Shown: positions 17,383 to 27,750, counted from the stretch's first letter. The stretch: DNA of 64,000 nt from an uncultured Spirochaetales bacterium (GCA_949288415.1 CASEKE010000045.1:92368-156367), one strand, 5' to 3'. Notes: a model not told the origin generated them from the letters alone. A program made the numbers and translations.

Positions 17383-17650
17383 TCCTACCTCCGATCCATC
17401 AGGAGTCTTTCCATAGATTCTAATTCCACGGATGTTTCTTCTCAACAAAAATTCCGCATGCGATATCCGCTCCTTCGCCGGTACCACGATTCGTCCGTGT
17501 CCGCTGGACCCAAGAGAATATGTTTCATGGTCGTGCGGCGCTCCATACAACATCCGCAGCTTGGAAACTTGAAATAGTATCGAGATTCCCAAAATTTTTG
17601 CATGGAGGATATTCGCATGCGGCTACATAGTAGAATCCAGGAGGCCATTT

Positions 17651-19420
17651 ATGAAAAACCCCGGAAATTTTGATTCTGACATCCATGCAACGGATCACCG
17701 TGCCAAATACGAGAAGAGCAGGGCGGATATGTCCCTCTTCTTCATCGACGGCAGGGACAAGGAAAGTCTTGCAGGTAACTGGACCTTCATGACCGACCCT
17801 TACGAGAGCGCACTCAGGGCCGATTGGTACAGGGAGAAGAGGATCGATGCGTCGACCGGAATGAAAATACCGTTCGACTTCGATTTCGACCTTTGGCCGA
17901 GGATGAAGGTGCCTTCCTGCTGGAACACAGAGAGAAGCGACCTGTTCCTATACGAGAATATGGGACTCTATTTCAGGACCTTCACGATAGAAAGGAAGGA
18001 TGATGAGCGTATATTCCTGTTCTTCGAAGGCGTGGCCTACAGAGCATATGTCTTCCTCAACGGCGAATATCTGGCGATGCATGACGGAGCCTCGACACCT
18101 TTCTCGATAGAGATAACCGATTGCGTCAGGACAGACAATCGTCTTATAGTGGCTGTCGATGCATCCCGCAGCGACCGACGTGTTCCGATGAGCAATACCG
18201 ACTGGTTCAACTACGGAGGAATATATCGGGACGTATACATAGTGAGGACCCCTTCTACGTTCATCCGGGATTTTTTCCTGAGACTTGTTCCGGATTCCGG
18301 TTTCGGCAGGATCGCGCTGGATGTCTGCGTCGATGGCACGAGCCGTGGAGAGGTTTTGCTGAGCATACCGGAACTCGGCATCGAAAGGGTGGTGACGGTC
18401 GAGAATGGAAAGGGCTATGCGGAGATCGATGCTTTCCCGATTCTCTGGTCGCCCGATGAACCGAAACTCTACGAGGTAAAGCTTTCTTGCGAAGGAGATG
18501 AGATATTTGACAGGATAGGGTTCAGGGAAATAAAGGTGGAAGGCCGTAGGATCCTTCTCAACGGGAAAGATATTTTTCTCAAGGGAATAAGCTGCCACGA
18601 GGATGATGTCGATCTGGGAAAGAGCACGACGAGGGAGAGCATATTAGCCACGATATCGAACGTCAAGGATGGTCTTTGCGGAAATTTCATCCGACTGGCG
18701 CATTATCCACATACAAGGGAATTCGCACGGCTGGCAGATGAGAAGGGAATCCTGCTCTGGGAGGAGATTCCTGTTTATTGGGCGATAGCCTTCGACGACG
18801 AAGGTACATATCGCGATGCAGAGAACCAGCTTGCGGAACTTGTCACAAGGGACAGGAACAGGGCCAGTGTCATAATCTGGTCGGTTGGCAACGAAAATCC
18901 GGATACCGATGCCAGGTTCGGCTTCATGTCCGCGCTTGCCGCGAAAGCCAAGGCTCTTGATGATACGAGATGTGTAAGCGCCGCCTGTCTGGTGAACAAA
19001 GAGAAGGAAATGATCGAAGACCGTCTTGCATCACGGCTGGATATCATTGGAATAAACGAGTACTACGGTTGGTACACTCCGGACATAACGAGGCTGCACG
19101 TAGTCCTTGAGAACAGTAATCCTGACAGACCTGTGATAATAACCGAGTTCGGAGCTGACGCCAGGGCTGGAAACCACGGCCCCCGCGAGGAAATGTGGAC
19201 GGAGGAGTTCCAGGCGGAGCTTTATAGAAGGCAGACTGCGGAAATCGGCTCCTGCGTCTTCATCCGTGGGATGACCCCATGGATATTGTATGACTTCAGA
19301 GCCGTCAGAAGACTTAACCGCTATCAGGAGGGGTTCAACAGGAAGGGGTTGATCGACAGTGACCGAAAGACCAGGAAACTTGCCTTCCGCGTTCTTGCGG
19401 ACTTCTATAGGAACATGTGA
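17651..19420 (+). CDS. uidA: Beta-glucuronidase (GH2)
   Basis: This enzyme cleaves terminal beta-D-glucuronides. The 589-residue protein has the GH2 order: sugar-binding jelly-roll domain (about 30-205), an immunoglobulin-like domain (about 210-305) and a TIM barrel. Catalytic residues are visible in IIWSVGNENP (acid/base Glu) and VIITEFGAD (nucleophile Glu). RLAHYPH and INEYYGWY are also present. The GFNRKGLI segment contains the N-x-K motif that contacts the glucuronate carboxylate, supporting glucuronidase rather than galactosidase. No signal peptide is seen, so glucuronides must be imported. The ATG has an AGGAGG SD. The gene is transcribed alone and ends at a bidirectional terminator. 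Confidence 0.88.
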   Translation: MKNPGNFDSDIHATDHRAKYEKSRADMSLFFIDGRDKESLAGNWTFMTDPYESALRADWYREKRIDASTGMKIPFDFDFDLWPRMKVPSCWNTERSDLFLYENMGLYFRTFTIERKDDERIFLFFEGVAYRAYVFLNGEYLAMHDGASTPFSIEITDCVRTDNRLIVAVDASRSDRRVPMSNTDWFNYGGIYRDVYIVRTPSTFIRDFFLRLVPDSGFGRIALDVCVDGTSRGEVLLSIPELGIERVVTVENGKGYAEIDAFPILWSPDEPKLYEVKLSCEGDEIFDRIGFREIKVEGRRILLNGKDIFLKGISCHEDDVDLGKSTTRESILATISNVKDGLCGNFIRLAHYPHTREFARLADEKGILLWEEIPVYWAIAFDDEGTYRDAENQLAELVTRDRNRASVIIWSVGNENPDTDARFGFMSALAAKAKALDDTRCVSAACLVNKEKEMIEDRLASRLDIIGINEYYGWYTPDITRLHVVLENSNPDRPVIITEFGADARAGNHGPREEMWTEEFQAELYRRQTAEIGSCVFIRGMTPWILYDFRAVRRLNRYQEGFNRKGLIDSDRKTRKLAFRVLADFYRNM

Positions 19421-19425
19421 TAAAG

Positions 19426-19456
19426 AAAGGGGATGGCCAATGGTCATCCCCTTTTT
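19426..19456. terminator. Bidirectional terminator between uidA and leuS
   Basis: AAGGGGATGGCC and GGTCATCCCCTT pair around AAT, with A residues on one flank and five T residues on the other. It lies in the convergent gap just after the uidA stop (19420) and just before the leuS stop (19474), so it can serve both strands. Confidence 0.85.
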
Positions 19457-19473
19457 AGTCGCTCTGTAGCTTG

Positions 19474-21990
19474 CTATCTGATGACGATGTTCACGAGCTT
19501 GTTCGGAACGACGATCTCCTTGACGATCGTCTTGCCGTCGATCCAGGATTTCGTCTTCTCGTCGGCTTTTGCCGCGGCGATCACGCTTTCCCTGTCGGCG
19601 CCGAGAGGAAGCATAAGCTTGCTTCTCAGCTTTCCATTGATCTGCACCACGATCTCGACTTCGTCGTCGACACACTTTGCTTCGTCGTACTCAGGCCACT
19701 TCTCCTTGCTGATCGACGGCTTGTGTCCGAGAATCTCCCACATCTCCTCTGCAAGGTGCGGAGTGTACGGGGAAAGAAGCAGAGCGAAGGTCTCGAGTGC
19801 GCTCTTGGGAACCTGCTCCAGCTTGTTGAGCTCGTTTGCAAGTACCATCATCTGGCTGATTGCGGTGTTGAAGTTGAGGTCTTTCGTATCCTCCGTTACT
19901 TTCTTGACCGTTCTGTTGACCAGTTTGTCCAGCTCCGCAGAAGGTGCGTCATCGACTATCGTCTTTTCCGTGATTATTCTCCAGACTCTGTCCAGGAACC
20001 TGTATACGCCCATGAATCCGTTGGTTGCCCAAGGCTTGCTTTCCCTGAGCGGTCCCATGAACATCTCGTACATCCTCACGGAATCTGCACCGTAGTTCTT
20101 TATGTAGTCGTCCGGATTGATGACGTTCTTCAGGCTCTTGCTCATCTTGGCGATTACCTGCGTGACTTCCTCCCCGGTCTCCTTTTCTATGAATTTACCA
20201 TCCGCCGTCTCCTCGACCTTGTCTACAGGCACCAGGCTCTTGTTCTTCTTCTGGTAGGCGAAGCTGGTGATCATTCCCTGGTTGACAAGTCTCTGGAACG
20301 GTTCCTTGGTCGAGACAAGTCCGAAGTCGTAGAGTACCTTGTGCCAGAATCTGGCATAGAGCAGGTGGAGTACCGCATGTTCCGTTCCTCCCACATAGAG
20401 GTCGACCGGCATCCAGTACTTTTCCTTCTCCGGATCGCAGAAGCACTTGTCGTTGTGGGGATCGATATATCTGAGATAGTACCAGCAGGAACCTGCCCAC
20501 TGCGGCATCGTGTTCGTTTCCCTCTTTGCGGGACCTCCGCATACGGGGCACTTGCAGTTCACCCAGCTGTCGACGTTCACCAGCGGGCTTTCTCCCGTTC
20601 CGGAAGGCTCGTATTTCTCGACTTCAGGAAGAGTCAACGGCAACTCGTCGTCAGGAACCGTTACGGTTCCGCACTTCGGGCAATGCACTAGAGGAATCGG
20701 CTCTCCCCAGTATCTCTGGCGGCTGAAGATCCAGTCGCGGAGCTTGTAGTTGACAGCCTTGTGTCCGCACTTGTGTTCTTCGAGCCATGAGAGCATCTTG
20801 TCGATGGCCTCCTGTTTGTTGAGCCCGTCCAACCACTGGGAGTTCACGTGGATTCCATCTTCGGTCCAAGCCTGCTTCTGTACGTCCACTTCGCTCTTTA
20901 GGACTTCGATTATCGGGAGATCGAACTGCTTCGCGAACTCCCAGTCCCTGTCGTCATGGGCCGGGACGGCCATGATGGCACCTGTTCCGTAGCTGATGAG
21001 AACGTAGTCGGCGATCCAGATCGGGATTCTGCTTCCGTTGACCGGGTTGATCGCATAGCTTCCGGAGAAGACTCCCGTTTTTTCCTTTGCAAGGTCGGTT
21101 CTCTCCAGATCGCTCTTGTGCTTGACCTCCTCAAGATATTTTCCGACCGCATCCTTCTGTTCAGGCGTGGTGAGCTTGCTGACCAGCGGATGCTCCGGAG
21201 CGATGACCATGTAGGTAGCACCGAACAGGGTATCGCACCTGGTTGTATATACTTCGAGCGTCTCATCCATGTTCTCGAGCTTGAAGAATACGGCGGCTCC
21301 CTCGCTTCGGCCGATCCAGTTTCTCTGCATCGCCTTTACGCTCTCCGGCCAATCGAGATCGTCCAGATCCTCGAGCAGTCGGTCGGCATAGGCGGTGATC
21401 CTGAGGATCCACTGCCTGATGTTCTTCTTCTCGACCTTTGCGCCGCAGCGTTCGCAACGACCTTCCTTGACTTCCTCGTTGGCCAGGCCTGTCTTGCAGG
21501 ATGGGCACCAGTTGATCGGAGTGCTGGCTTCGTATGCAAGGCCCTTCTCGTAGAGCTTCTTGAATATCCACTGCGTCCAGTGGTAGTAGTCCTCGTCGCA
21601 TGTCGAGATCTCCCGGTCCCAGTCATATGAGAATCCGAGGCTCTTCAGCTGTCTTGTGAAGTTCTCTATGTTCTTCTTTGTCGTCACATAGGGATGCGTC
21701 CCCGTCTTTATGGCGTAGTTCTCCGCAGGAAGTCCGAACGCATCGAATCCCATCGGATGCAGGACGTTGTAGCCGTTCATCCTCATGAAGCGCGACCAGA
21801 TGTCTGTCGCCGAGTAGCCCTCCGGATGTCCGACGTGCAGACCGGCTCCCGACGGATAGGGGAACATGTCGAGGACGTACTTCCTCTTTTCTCTGGGGAA
21901 GGAGGGGTCCTCCGTAGTCTTGAAGGTCTTGTTCTCCTCCCAGTATTTCTGCCATTTGGCTTCGATTTCGTTGAATGGATATTTGCTCAT
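19474..21990 (-). CDS. leuS: Leucyl-tRNA synthetase
   Basis: This enzyme charges tRNA-Leu. The 838-residue protein has the HIGH-type motif [10 protein letters not shown] near residue 50, zinc-binding cysteines (NWCPSCKTG with CERCGAK, and a second CPKC/CPVC pair), the editing domain insertion and the KMSKS loop. It is the bacterial single-chain type of normal length. The frame is open upstream, but homology begins at the ATG at 21990 ([16 protein letters not shown]). The upstream bases TTGAAC, 17 bases, TATGAT end seven bases before the ATG. The intervening TTGGAGC could act as a weak SD, but the promoter placement predicts a leaderless message. Confidence 0.96.
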   Translation of the reverse strand: MSKYPFNEIEAKWQKYWEENKTFKTTEDPSFPREKRKYVLDMFPYPSGAGLHVGHPEGYSATDIWSRFMRMNGYNVLHPMGFDAFGLPAENYAIKTGTHPYVTTKKNIENFTRQLKSLGFSYDWDREISTCDEDYYHWTQWIFKKLYEKGLAYEASTPINWCPSCKTGLANEEVKEGRCERCGAKVEKKNIRQWILRITAYADRLLEDLDDLDWPESVKAMQRNWIGRSEGAAVFFKLENMDETLEVYTTRCDTLFGATYMVIAPEHPLVSKLTTPEQKDAVGKYLEEVKHKSDLERTDLAKEKTGVFSGSYAINPVNGSRIPIWIADYVLISYGTGAIMAVPAHDDRDWEFAKQFDLPIIEVLKSEVDVQKQAWTEDGIHVNSQWLDGLNKQEAIDKMLSWLEEHKCGHKAVNYKLRDWIFSRQRYWGEPIPLVHCPKCGTVTVPDDELPLTLPEVEKYEPSGTGESPLVNVDSWVNCKCPVCGGPAKRETNTMPQWAGSCWYYLRYIDPHNDKCFCDPEKEKYWMPVDLYVGGTEHAVLHLLYARFWHKVLYDFGLVSTKEPFQRLVNQGMITSFAYQKKNKSLVPVDKVEETADGKFIEKETGEEVTQVIAKMSKSLKNVINPDDYIKNYGADSVRMYEMFMGPLRESKPWATNGFMGVYRFLDRVWRIITEKTIVDDAPSAELDKLVNRTVKKVTEDTKDLNFNTAISQMMVLANELNKLEQVPKSALETFALLLSPYTPHLAEEMWEILGHKPSISKEKWPEYDEAKCVDDEVEIVVQINGKLRSKLMLPLGADRESVIAAAKADEKTKSWIDGKTIVKEIVVPNKLVNIVIR

Positions 21991-21997
21991 GCTCCAA

Positions 21998-22026
21998 ATC
22001 ATAATTACATTGAGGAAATTGTTCAA
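21998..22026 (-). promoter_or_regulatory. Promoter of leuS
   Basis: On the minus strand TTGAAC (22026-22021), 17 bases, TATGAT (22003-21998), ending seven bases before the ATG. Spacing and sequence are near the sigma70 consensus. Confidence 0.65.
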
Positions 22027-22315
22027 TGCAAAGACATTGCAGGATCGGTCAAACACGTTCGATTTGCCCGATGTCGATCGCCTTTGAGCGCCGATCCGGC
22101 ACTTTGCAGAGATGACATAGCACTGATCGCTTTTCCCAGCGGTTCCAGGCAATGTAGGACAGTCCGGCTTCCTATGATTCCCACATCGTCTGCGCCAATA
22201 TTTCTTTGATATGAGATAACGTATTCTCTGAACGGCGGAAGCCGACATCTCAGGTTTTTACGGGACGATGTCCGAAAAACCATGAATCCGGCGCATATGT
22301 AACTTTTCATTTCGT

Positions 22316-22345
22316 TTGCAATTATTATTATCAATAGGATATAAT
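22316..22345 (+). promoter_or_regulatory. Promoter of the parE-parC operon
   Basis: TTGCAA (22316-22321), 18 bases, TATAAT (22340-22345), ending seven bases before the parE ATG at 22353. There is no SD between the -10 and the ATG. Confidence 0.7.
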
Positions 22346-22352
22346 CACCAGT

Positions 22353-24152
22353 ATGGCAGCGAAATATACAGAAGAAAGCATCGAATCCCTGACGCCGCTG
22401 GAGCATATCAGGCGCCGTCCGGGCATGTACATAGGGCGTCTCGGCAACGGCAGCCACATCGATGATGGAATATATGTCCTCCTCAAGGAGATAATAGACA
22501 ACTCCATCGACGAATTCGTAATGAAATACGGAACCAGGATACTGGTGACGGTATTGAACAACCATGTATCGGTAAGGGACTTCGGCAGAGGCATACCTCT
22601 TGGGGCCGTCGTCGACTGCGTATCGAAGATAAACACGGGGGCGAAGTACTCCGGAGACGCATTCCAGTATTCCGTGGGACTGAACGGAGTCGGAACGAAA
22701 GCTGTCAATGCGCTCTCGAGCGAATTTTGCGTCACAAGCTATCGGGACGGCAAGTTCGTTTCGGCATCCTTCGTCAGAGGGGAACTCAAGGAGGAAAAGC
22801 ACGGAAAGACGGAGGAGCCCAACGGTACTTTCTTCGAATTCACTCCCGACACCGAGATATTCGGCGAATACTCCTACAACGACGAGTACGTAAAGCAGAG
22901 ACTCTGGAATTATGCGTATCTGAACACAGGGCTTTCGATCGTATACAATCGCCTTACCATAAAAAGCCAGAACGGCCTGATGGATCTCCTGGAAAAGGAG
23001 CTGGGCGAGGATACAATATACCAGCCTATACACTATAAGAGCGACAGGCTGGAGTTTGCGTTCACCCATACGAACAGCTATGGGGAGAACTACTTTTCCT
23101 ACGTCAACGGGCAGCATACATCGGATGGCGGAACGCATCTTGCGGCGTTCAAGGAAGCTCTGCTGAAAGGTGTCAACGAGTACTTCAAGAAGAGCTGGGC
23201 AGCACCGGAGATCAGGGATGGTATAGTATGTGCCATCGCCATCAAGTGCCAGAATCCTATATTCGAAAGCCAGACGAAGAATAAGCTCGGAAATACGGAC
23301 GTGAAGAGCTGGATACTTTCGGAAGGAAAGGAAGCCGTGGTCGATGCGCTGATGAAGAACACCCAGACTGCGCAGGCGCTACAGCAGAAGATAGTCAGCA
23401 ACGAGAAGGTCCACAAGGATGAGCAGGCTGTCAGGAACGGAGCGAGAGAGAAAGCTAAGAAGGTCGCCATCAACATCCCCAAGCTCAAGGACTGCAAATA
23501 CCATCTCAACGACAGGTCGGCGGCGCATCGCGAGGAAGCGGAGAAGACAATGATCTTCCTTACCGAGGGAGATTCTGCTTCCGGGACTATCACCAAGACC
23601 AGGGACGTGTCCACGCAGGCCGTGTTCTCGCTCCGGGGCAAGCTGTACAACGTCATCGGAGAGAAGAGAAGCGTCATATACAAGCATGACGAGCTGTACA
23701 ACATAATGGTCGCTCTCGGAATCGAGGAGGACATCGAGAACCTGAGATATGCAAAGGTCGTGATTGCGACCGATGCGGATACAGACGGCTATCATATCCG
23801 CAACCTTATAATGACGTACTTTTTCGCTTTCTTCGAGGAGCTGATAACGTCGGGCCGTCTCTTCATTCTAGAGACGCCGCTTTTCCGGGTGAGAAACAGG
23901 AAACAGCTGATATACTGCTACAGCGAGAAGGAGAGGGACGAGGCCGTAGGAAAGCTCAAGGATGCTGAAATCACACGGTTCAAGGGACTGGGCGAAATAG
24001 ACCCCAAGGAGTTCGGACAGTTCATAGGAGAGGACATAAGGCTGGTTCCCGTATCTATATCGTCCTTGAAGGAGACCAGGGAAATCATCGACTTCTGCAT
24101 GGGTGACAACACGCCCAGAAGAAGAGAATACATCATGGAGAATCTCATCTGA
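22353..24152 (+). CDS. parE: DNA topoisomerase IV subunit B (GyrB/ParE family)
   Basis: This is the ATPase subunit of a type II topoisomerase. The 599-residue protein shows the GHKL ATPase motifs (EIIDNSIDE, RDFGRGIP, GLNGVGTKAVNALS), an ATP-lid QTKNKLG and the TOPRIM metal site (TEGDSASGTITK, IATDADTDGYHIR). It lacks the long insertion of proteobacterial GyrB. The RDVSTQAVFSLRGK stretch recalls ParE of Bacteroidota, so I call it topoisomerase IV rather than gyrase. There is no SD; the promoter predicts leaderless translation. The stop overlaps the next start (TGATG). Confidence 0.88.
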   Translation: MAAKYTEESIESLTPLEHIRRRPGMYIGRLGNGSHIDDGIYVLLKEIIDNSIDEFVMKYGTRILVTVLNNHVSVRDFGRGIPLGAVVDCVSKINTGAKYSGDAFQYSVGLNGVGTKAVNALSSEFCVTSYRDGKFVSASFVRGELKEEKHGKTEEPNGTFFEFTPDTEIFGEYSYNDEYVKQRLWNYAYLNTGLSIVYNRLTIKSQNGLMDLLEKELGEDTIYQPIHYKSDRLEFAFTHTNSYGENYFSYVNGQHTSDGGTHLAAFKEALLKGVNEYFKKSWAAPEIRDGIVCAIAIKCQNPIFESQTKNKLGNTDVKSWILSEGKEAVVDALMKNTQTAQALQQKIVSNEKVHKDEQAVRNGAREKAKKVAINIPKLKDCKYHLNDRSAAHREEAEKTMIFLTEGDSASGTITKTRDVSTQAVFSLRGKLYNVIGEKRSVIYKHDELYNIMVALGIEEDIENLRYAKVVIATDADTDGYHIRNLIMTYFFAFFEELITSGRLFILETPLFRVRNRKQLIYCYSEKERDEAVGKLKDAEITRFKGLGEIDPKEFGQFIGEDIRLVPVSISSLKETREIIDFCMGDNTPRRREYIMENLI

Positions 24153-26161
24153 TGGCACACGCGGACATACTTTACAAGAACAATTTCCTGGAATACGCAT
24201 CGTATGTCATCAGGGAAAGGGCCATTCCGGACATCGAGGACGGTCTGAAGCCTGTACAGCGACGCATCATGCATACGCTCTTCGAGATGGACGACGGCAA
24301 ATTCACGAAGGTGGCGAACGTCGTCGGCGCGACGATGAAGTACCACCCCCACGGCGACTCGTCGATCTACGAGGCCCTCGTCAATCTTGCAAACTGCGAT
24401 CTTTTCATCGAGAAACAGGGCAATTACGGCAACTTCCTTACCGGAGATGGCGCTGCTGCCGCGCGATATATCGAGTGCCGACTCCTTCCGTTCGCGAAGA
24501 AAGTTCTCTATTCGCCCGAGATAACCGAGTATACCGACAGCTACGACGGCAGGAACAAGGAGACAGTTGTCTTCCCCGCGAAGATTCCCGTGGTCGTTGT
24601 ACAGGGAACGCAGGGAATTGCGGTCGGAATGTCCACGATGATACTCCCGCATAACCTGATAGAGACGATCAAGGCCGAACAGGACGTGCTCCGCGGCAAG
24701 GACATCGTACTGTATCCGGACTTTCCCGGCGGTGGGACGATGGATGTCTCCGAGTATCAGGATGGATGCGGAAAGGTCGTAGTTCGTGCAAAGCTGAATG
24801 CCGAGGATCCCAAGAAATTGATCATCGAGGAACTTCCATATGGTGTGACCAGCGAGAAGATGATCGAATCCATCGAGAAGGCCAACAGGAACGGGCAGCT
24901 GAAGATTGCATCGATAAACGATTTCACCTCCGACAAGGCACAGATCGAGATATGCTGGCAAAGGAACACCTATTCCAAGGACATGGTCGATGTACTCTAT
25001 GCCACTACCGATTGCGAGGTAAGAATCAGCGTCAATCCGCTCGTCATCAAGGATGGTCTGCCGCATGTGGTCCCGATCACGGAGCAGGTGAGGTACCATG
25101 CAAAGCATCTAGTGGAGGTTCTCACCAAGGAACTCGAGGTCGATCGTCGCCATCAGGAGGACAAGCTCAGGGCGAGGACGCTTGAGAGAATCTTCATCGA
25201 GGAGAGGATATACAAGAAGATCGAAACCAAGACCACCGAGGAGGCGGTCAAGGCCGCCATAGTGACAGGCTTCAAGCCGTTCATGCACGAGGTCGCGGAC
25301 ATACCTCTGACCGATGAGGACATAGACAGACTCCTGAAAATCCCTATCCGCAGGATATCGATGTTCGATATTGAGAAAAACCGCAGGGACATCCAAGAGC
25401 TGAATGCCAAGATTGCCCAGATCGACTACAATCTAACGCATATCGTGAATTATGCGATAGGCTATCTTGATTCCGTCCTCGAGCTGGTCGACGCCGATGT
25501 ACACAGACGAAAGACGACAATTGCCGACATCGAGAGTCTTTCCGCGAAGCAGGTGGCTGTCAGAAACATGGATCTGAGGTACGACAAGGAGACAGGGTAC
25601 ATGGGCACCAATGTGAAGACCGGCGATGTATTGCTCAAAGTATCCCCGTTCGACAAGGTTTTCTATCTCAAGAACAACGGCGAGTATCGCGTGACGAACG
25701 TATCCGAGAAGGAGTTCATCGGAACCGACGGACTAGCATATGTCAACTACGGCGAGAAGGAGATAATCGCAAAGGAGATATTCACTGTCATCTATGCCGA
25801 GAAGTCGAAGCTTGACGGAAAGAAGATGCTCTTCATAAAGAGATTCCAGATTCCTTCGTTCACGACCGGAAAGCTATATTCCGTCCTCAAGGACCCGAAG
25901 GCGAAGATAAAGAAGTTCAGTCTCTATCCTTCGGCTGTCATCTTCTTGACGTACAAGAGCGGAAGAGGCTACAAGCAGCTAGAGGAAAAGATGAGATTTG
26001 CCGATTTCCGGGTCCAGAAGACCGCCACGGGAGGCGGTGTGAGACTTACGGCCAAGGAGATAGAGAAGATCGCCATACGTCCCACGAAGGATACCTCCTC
26101 CAGCGCGGACAGCGAACCTACACTCTTCGACGGAGACGATGGAGGAGACGATGATCGCTAA
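24152..26161 (+). CDS. parC: DNA topoisomerase IV subunit A (GyrA/ParC family), short C-terminus
   Basis: This is the DNA-breaking subunit partnering the ParE encoded just upstream. The 669-residue protein opens with YASYVIRERAIPDIEDGLKPVQRRI. It has the QGNYGNFLTGDGAAAARYIECRL region with the active-site tyrosine after Arg, GIAVGMSTMILPHN, and a long coiled region. The C-terminal domain (about 470-640) is shorter than in gyrase and ends in an acidic tail (DGDDGGDDDR), consistent with a decatenating rather than supercoiling enzyme. Its 3' end overlaps the pseudouridine synthase gene. Confidence 0.88.
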   Translation: MAHADILYKNNFLEYASYVIRERAIPDIEDGLKPVQRRIMHTLFEMDDGKFTKVANVVGATMKYHPHGDSSIYEALVNLANCDLFIEKQGNYGNFLTGDGAAAARYIECRLLPFAKKVLYSPEITEYTDSYDGRNKETVVFPAKIPVVVVQGTQGIAVGMSTMILPHNLIETIKAEQDVLRGKDIVLYPDFPGGGTMDVSEYQDGCGKVVVRAKLNAEDPKKLIIEELPYGVTSEKMIESIEKANRNGQLKIASINDFTSDKAQIEICWQRNTYSKDMVDVLYATTDCEVRISVNPLVIKDGLPHVVPITEQVRYHAKHLVEVLTKELEVDRRHQEDKLRARTLERIFIEERIYKKIETKTTEEAVKAAIVTGFKPFMHEVADIPLTDEDIDRLLKIPIRRISMFDIEKNRRDIQELNAKIAQIDYNLTHIVNYAIGYLDSVLELVDADVHRRKTTIADIESLSAKQVAVRNMDLRYDKETGYMGTNVKTGDVLLKVSPFDKVFYLKNNGEYRVTNVSEKEFIGTDGLAYVNYGEKEIIAKEIFTVIYAEKSKLDGKKMLFIKRFQIPSFTTGKLYSVLKDPKAKIKKFSLYPSAVIFLTYKSGRGYKQLEEKMRFADFRVQKTATGGGVRLTAKEIEKIAIRPTKDTSSSADSEPTLFDGDDGGDDDR

Positions 26162-26879
26162 GGATCGCATACTATACGAGGACAACCATCTGATCGTGGT
26201 CAACAAGCTTCCCGGGGAGCTTGTACAGGCCGACATCACGGGGGACCGTACGCTGCAGGACGACGTGAAGGAATATCTGAAGGTAACCTACGGCAAACCC
26301 GGGAACGTTTTCCTCGGGTCTCCGCATCGTCTCGACAGGCCTACGAGCGGAATCGTCCTTTTCACAAAGACGGAGAAGGCCCTGACGAGGATGAACGAGG
26401 CCTTCAGAGGAAGCGGCGTGAAGAAGAAATACTGGGCCATCGTGGATCGTGCCCCTAGAAAGAGCGAGGGCACGTTGATACACTATCTCGTAAGAAACGC
26501 CGAGCTCAACAAGAGCCAGGCATACAGTACTGAAAGGAAGAACAGCAAACTCGCCCGTCTCGACTACAGGCTTCTTGCATCCGGAGACAACTATCATCTT
26601 CTGGAGATCGACCTGCATACAGGTCGCCATCATCAGATAAGATGTCAGCTTGCCGCAATCGGTGTGCACATCAAGGGGGATCTGAAATACGGTGCCTCGA
26701 GAAGCAATCCTGACGGAGGAATATCCCTGCATGCGCGCAGCATCGCATTTGTGCATCCTGTACGCAGGGAGGAGATCGGCGTCGTTGCCGACCCGCCCCG
26801 CGATGCGCTATGGGATTTCTTCCTTTCGAAGGTAGGGGAAAGATATGAAGATGATAATTGCAATCATCAGCCAGTATGA
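26151..26879 (+). CDS. RluA-family pseudouridine synthase
   Basis: The protein isomerises uridine to pseudouridine in rRNA or tRNA. About 242 residues contain the family core ILYEDNHLIVVNKLPG, the catalytic-aspartate motif HRLDRPTSGIVLFTKT and the C-terminal LHTGRHHQIRCQLAAIG and GDLKYGA. No S4 domain is present, so it is the short, stand-alone type; the target site is unknown. I prefer the ATG at 26151, with GGAGG five bases upstream, over the in-frame ATG at 26139. It overlaps the parC stop by 11 bases and the c-di-AMP receptor gene by 35. Confidence 0.88.
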   Translation: MIAKDRILYEDNHLIVVNKLPGELVQADITGDRTLQDDVKEYLKVTYGKPGNVFLGSPHRLDRPTSGIVLFTKTEKALTRMNEAFRGSGVKKKYWAIVDRAPRKSEGTLIHYLVRNAELNKSQAYSTERKNSKLARLDYRLLASGDNYHLLEIDLHTGRHHQIRCQLAAIGVHIKGDLKYGASRSNPDGGISLHARSIAFVHPVRREEIGVVADPPRDALWDFFLSKVGERYEDDNCNHQPV

Positions 26880-27186
26880 TGAGGATGTCACGGTAAGGGA
26901 GCTCAATAAGGAAGGTTATTTCGTTACAAAGCTTGCTACGGTAGGCGGTTTCCTGAAAGCTTCCAACACGACGATTCTCATCGGTTGCGAGGACGAGAAG
27001 GTGGAACATGCGGAGGAGATAATCAGAAAGTATGCTTCGAAGCGCATGGAGGATCTTCCCGTGATAACGCCTGCCGTACTCGAGGGTGGAACGCATATAG
27101 GACACGTGCCTTTTGCCAAGGTCCCCAAGGAGGTTGGCGGCTGCACGCTGTTCGTGGTCGACGTAGAACACTTCGAGAAGGTATGA
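26845..27186 (+). CDS. darA: Cyclic-di-AMP receptor (DarA/PstA family, PII-like)
   Basis: This is a small trimeric PII-like protein that binds cyclic di-AMP. The 113-residue sequence starts MKMIIAIISQYDEDVTVRELNKEGYFVTKL and has the signature TVGGFLKASNTTILIGCED and a C-terminal GGCTLFVVDVEHFEKV strand, with the expected length. Its downstream targets are unknown in any lineage I can name with confidence. It is embedded in the parE-parC-rluA-like operon, starting inside the pseudouridine synthase gene and overlapping the GNAT gene by ATGA. Its presence implies c-di-AMP signalling in this organism; no cyclase is in the window. Confidence 0.85.
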   Translation: MKMIIAIISQYDEDVTVRELNKEGYFVTKLATVGGFLKASNTTILIGCEDEKVEHAEEIIRKYASKRMEDLPVITPAVLEGGTHIGHVPFAKVPKEVGGCTLFVVDVEHFEKV

Positions 27187-27680
27187 TGAAGATAGAGAAG
27201 GCCGATCCCGAGGATCTGTCCGAACTGCTTTCCATATTCGAGCATGCAAAGCTCTTCATGCGCCGTACCGGCAATCCCGACCAATGGAACGACGATTATC
27301 CGACGCGGGAGATCATACTTTCGGACATTCTTGCCGGAGAACTGTACAAGGTGACCGAGGAAGGGACTGCGCATGCTGTCTTCATGGCATCCGATCGCGG
27401 GGATGCCTGGTATGATGAGAATCCGGAAAGCTTTTCAGGCGGCGAAGGATACTGGGTCATCCACCGGGTTGCGAGCGACGGGAAGATCAAAGGAGTCCTG
27501 GCTTTGGCACTCGATTTCGTCCGTCCGAAGGCCAAGGCGATAAGGATGGATACGTACATAGACAACCATGTCATGCAACATGCTCTTCTACGGAACGGCA
27601 TGGTAGAGACCGGCCGGCTCTACAGTCCGGATGGAAGGGTATACCTTGCGTTTTCGGACGGAACGCTTCTGGCCGACTAG
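27183..27680 (+). CDS. GNAT-family N-acetyltransferase
   Basis: The 165-residue protein has the layout of a small GNAT enzyme. An N-terminal helix (PEDLSELLSIFEHAKLFMRRTGN) is followed by QWNDDYP, a central strand region (GYWVIHRVASDGKIKG) and a C-terminal RMDTYIDNHVMQHALLRNGMV segment with the typical late helix. The pattern fits uncharacterised GNAT proteins that act on small molecules; the substrate is unknown. It overlaps the c-di-AMP receptor stop by ATGA (ATG at 27183), so it is the last gene of the topoisomerase operon. Confidence 0.75.
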   Translation: MMKIEKADPEDLSELLSIFEHAKLFMRRTGNPDQWNDDYPTREIILSDILAGELYKVTEEGTAHAVFMASDRGDAWYDENPESFSGGEGYWVIHRVASDGKIKGVLALALDFVRPKAKAIRMDTYIDNHVMQHALLRNGMVETGRLYSPDGRVYLAFSDGTLLAD

Positions 27681-27750
27681 ATACCGTCTTGTAGGGACGA
27701 TCCGGAAGCTCTGACGGCATAAATTTGTCGCGATCGCAGTATTGCAGAAG

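Larger units (their letters stand above)
21991..22352. other. 362-bp divergent intergenic region between leuS and parE
   Basis: It holds the two divergent promoters described separately. The interior has no convincing coding sequence, RNA gene or repeat. One hairpin stands out at 22256-22284: GGTTTTT and AAAAACC flank a smaller stem with one bulge. Its T-run lies on the 5' side on both strands, so it is not a terminator. Confidence 0.5.

Noticed and set aside
17383..17592. 70-codon N-terminal extension of the metallo-beta-lactamase-fold protein
   Set aside because: Homology begins at the ATG at 17382, which has a strong SD. The extension has no SD and unremarkable sequence.
22256..22284. Hairpin with GGTTTTT/AAAAACC arms as a terminator before parE
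   Set aside because: The T-run is on the 5' arm on both strands and no gene ends nearby, so it cannot work as a rho-independent terminator.
22023..23138. 371-codon minus-strand frame over the start of parE and the gap before it
   Set aside because: It is antisense to clear GHKL ATPase motifs and has no SD or family resemblance.
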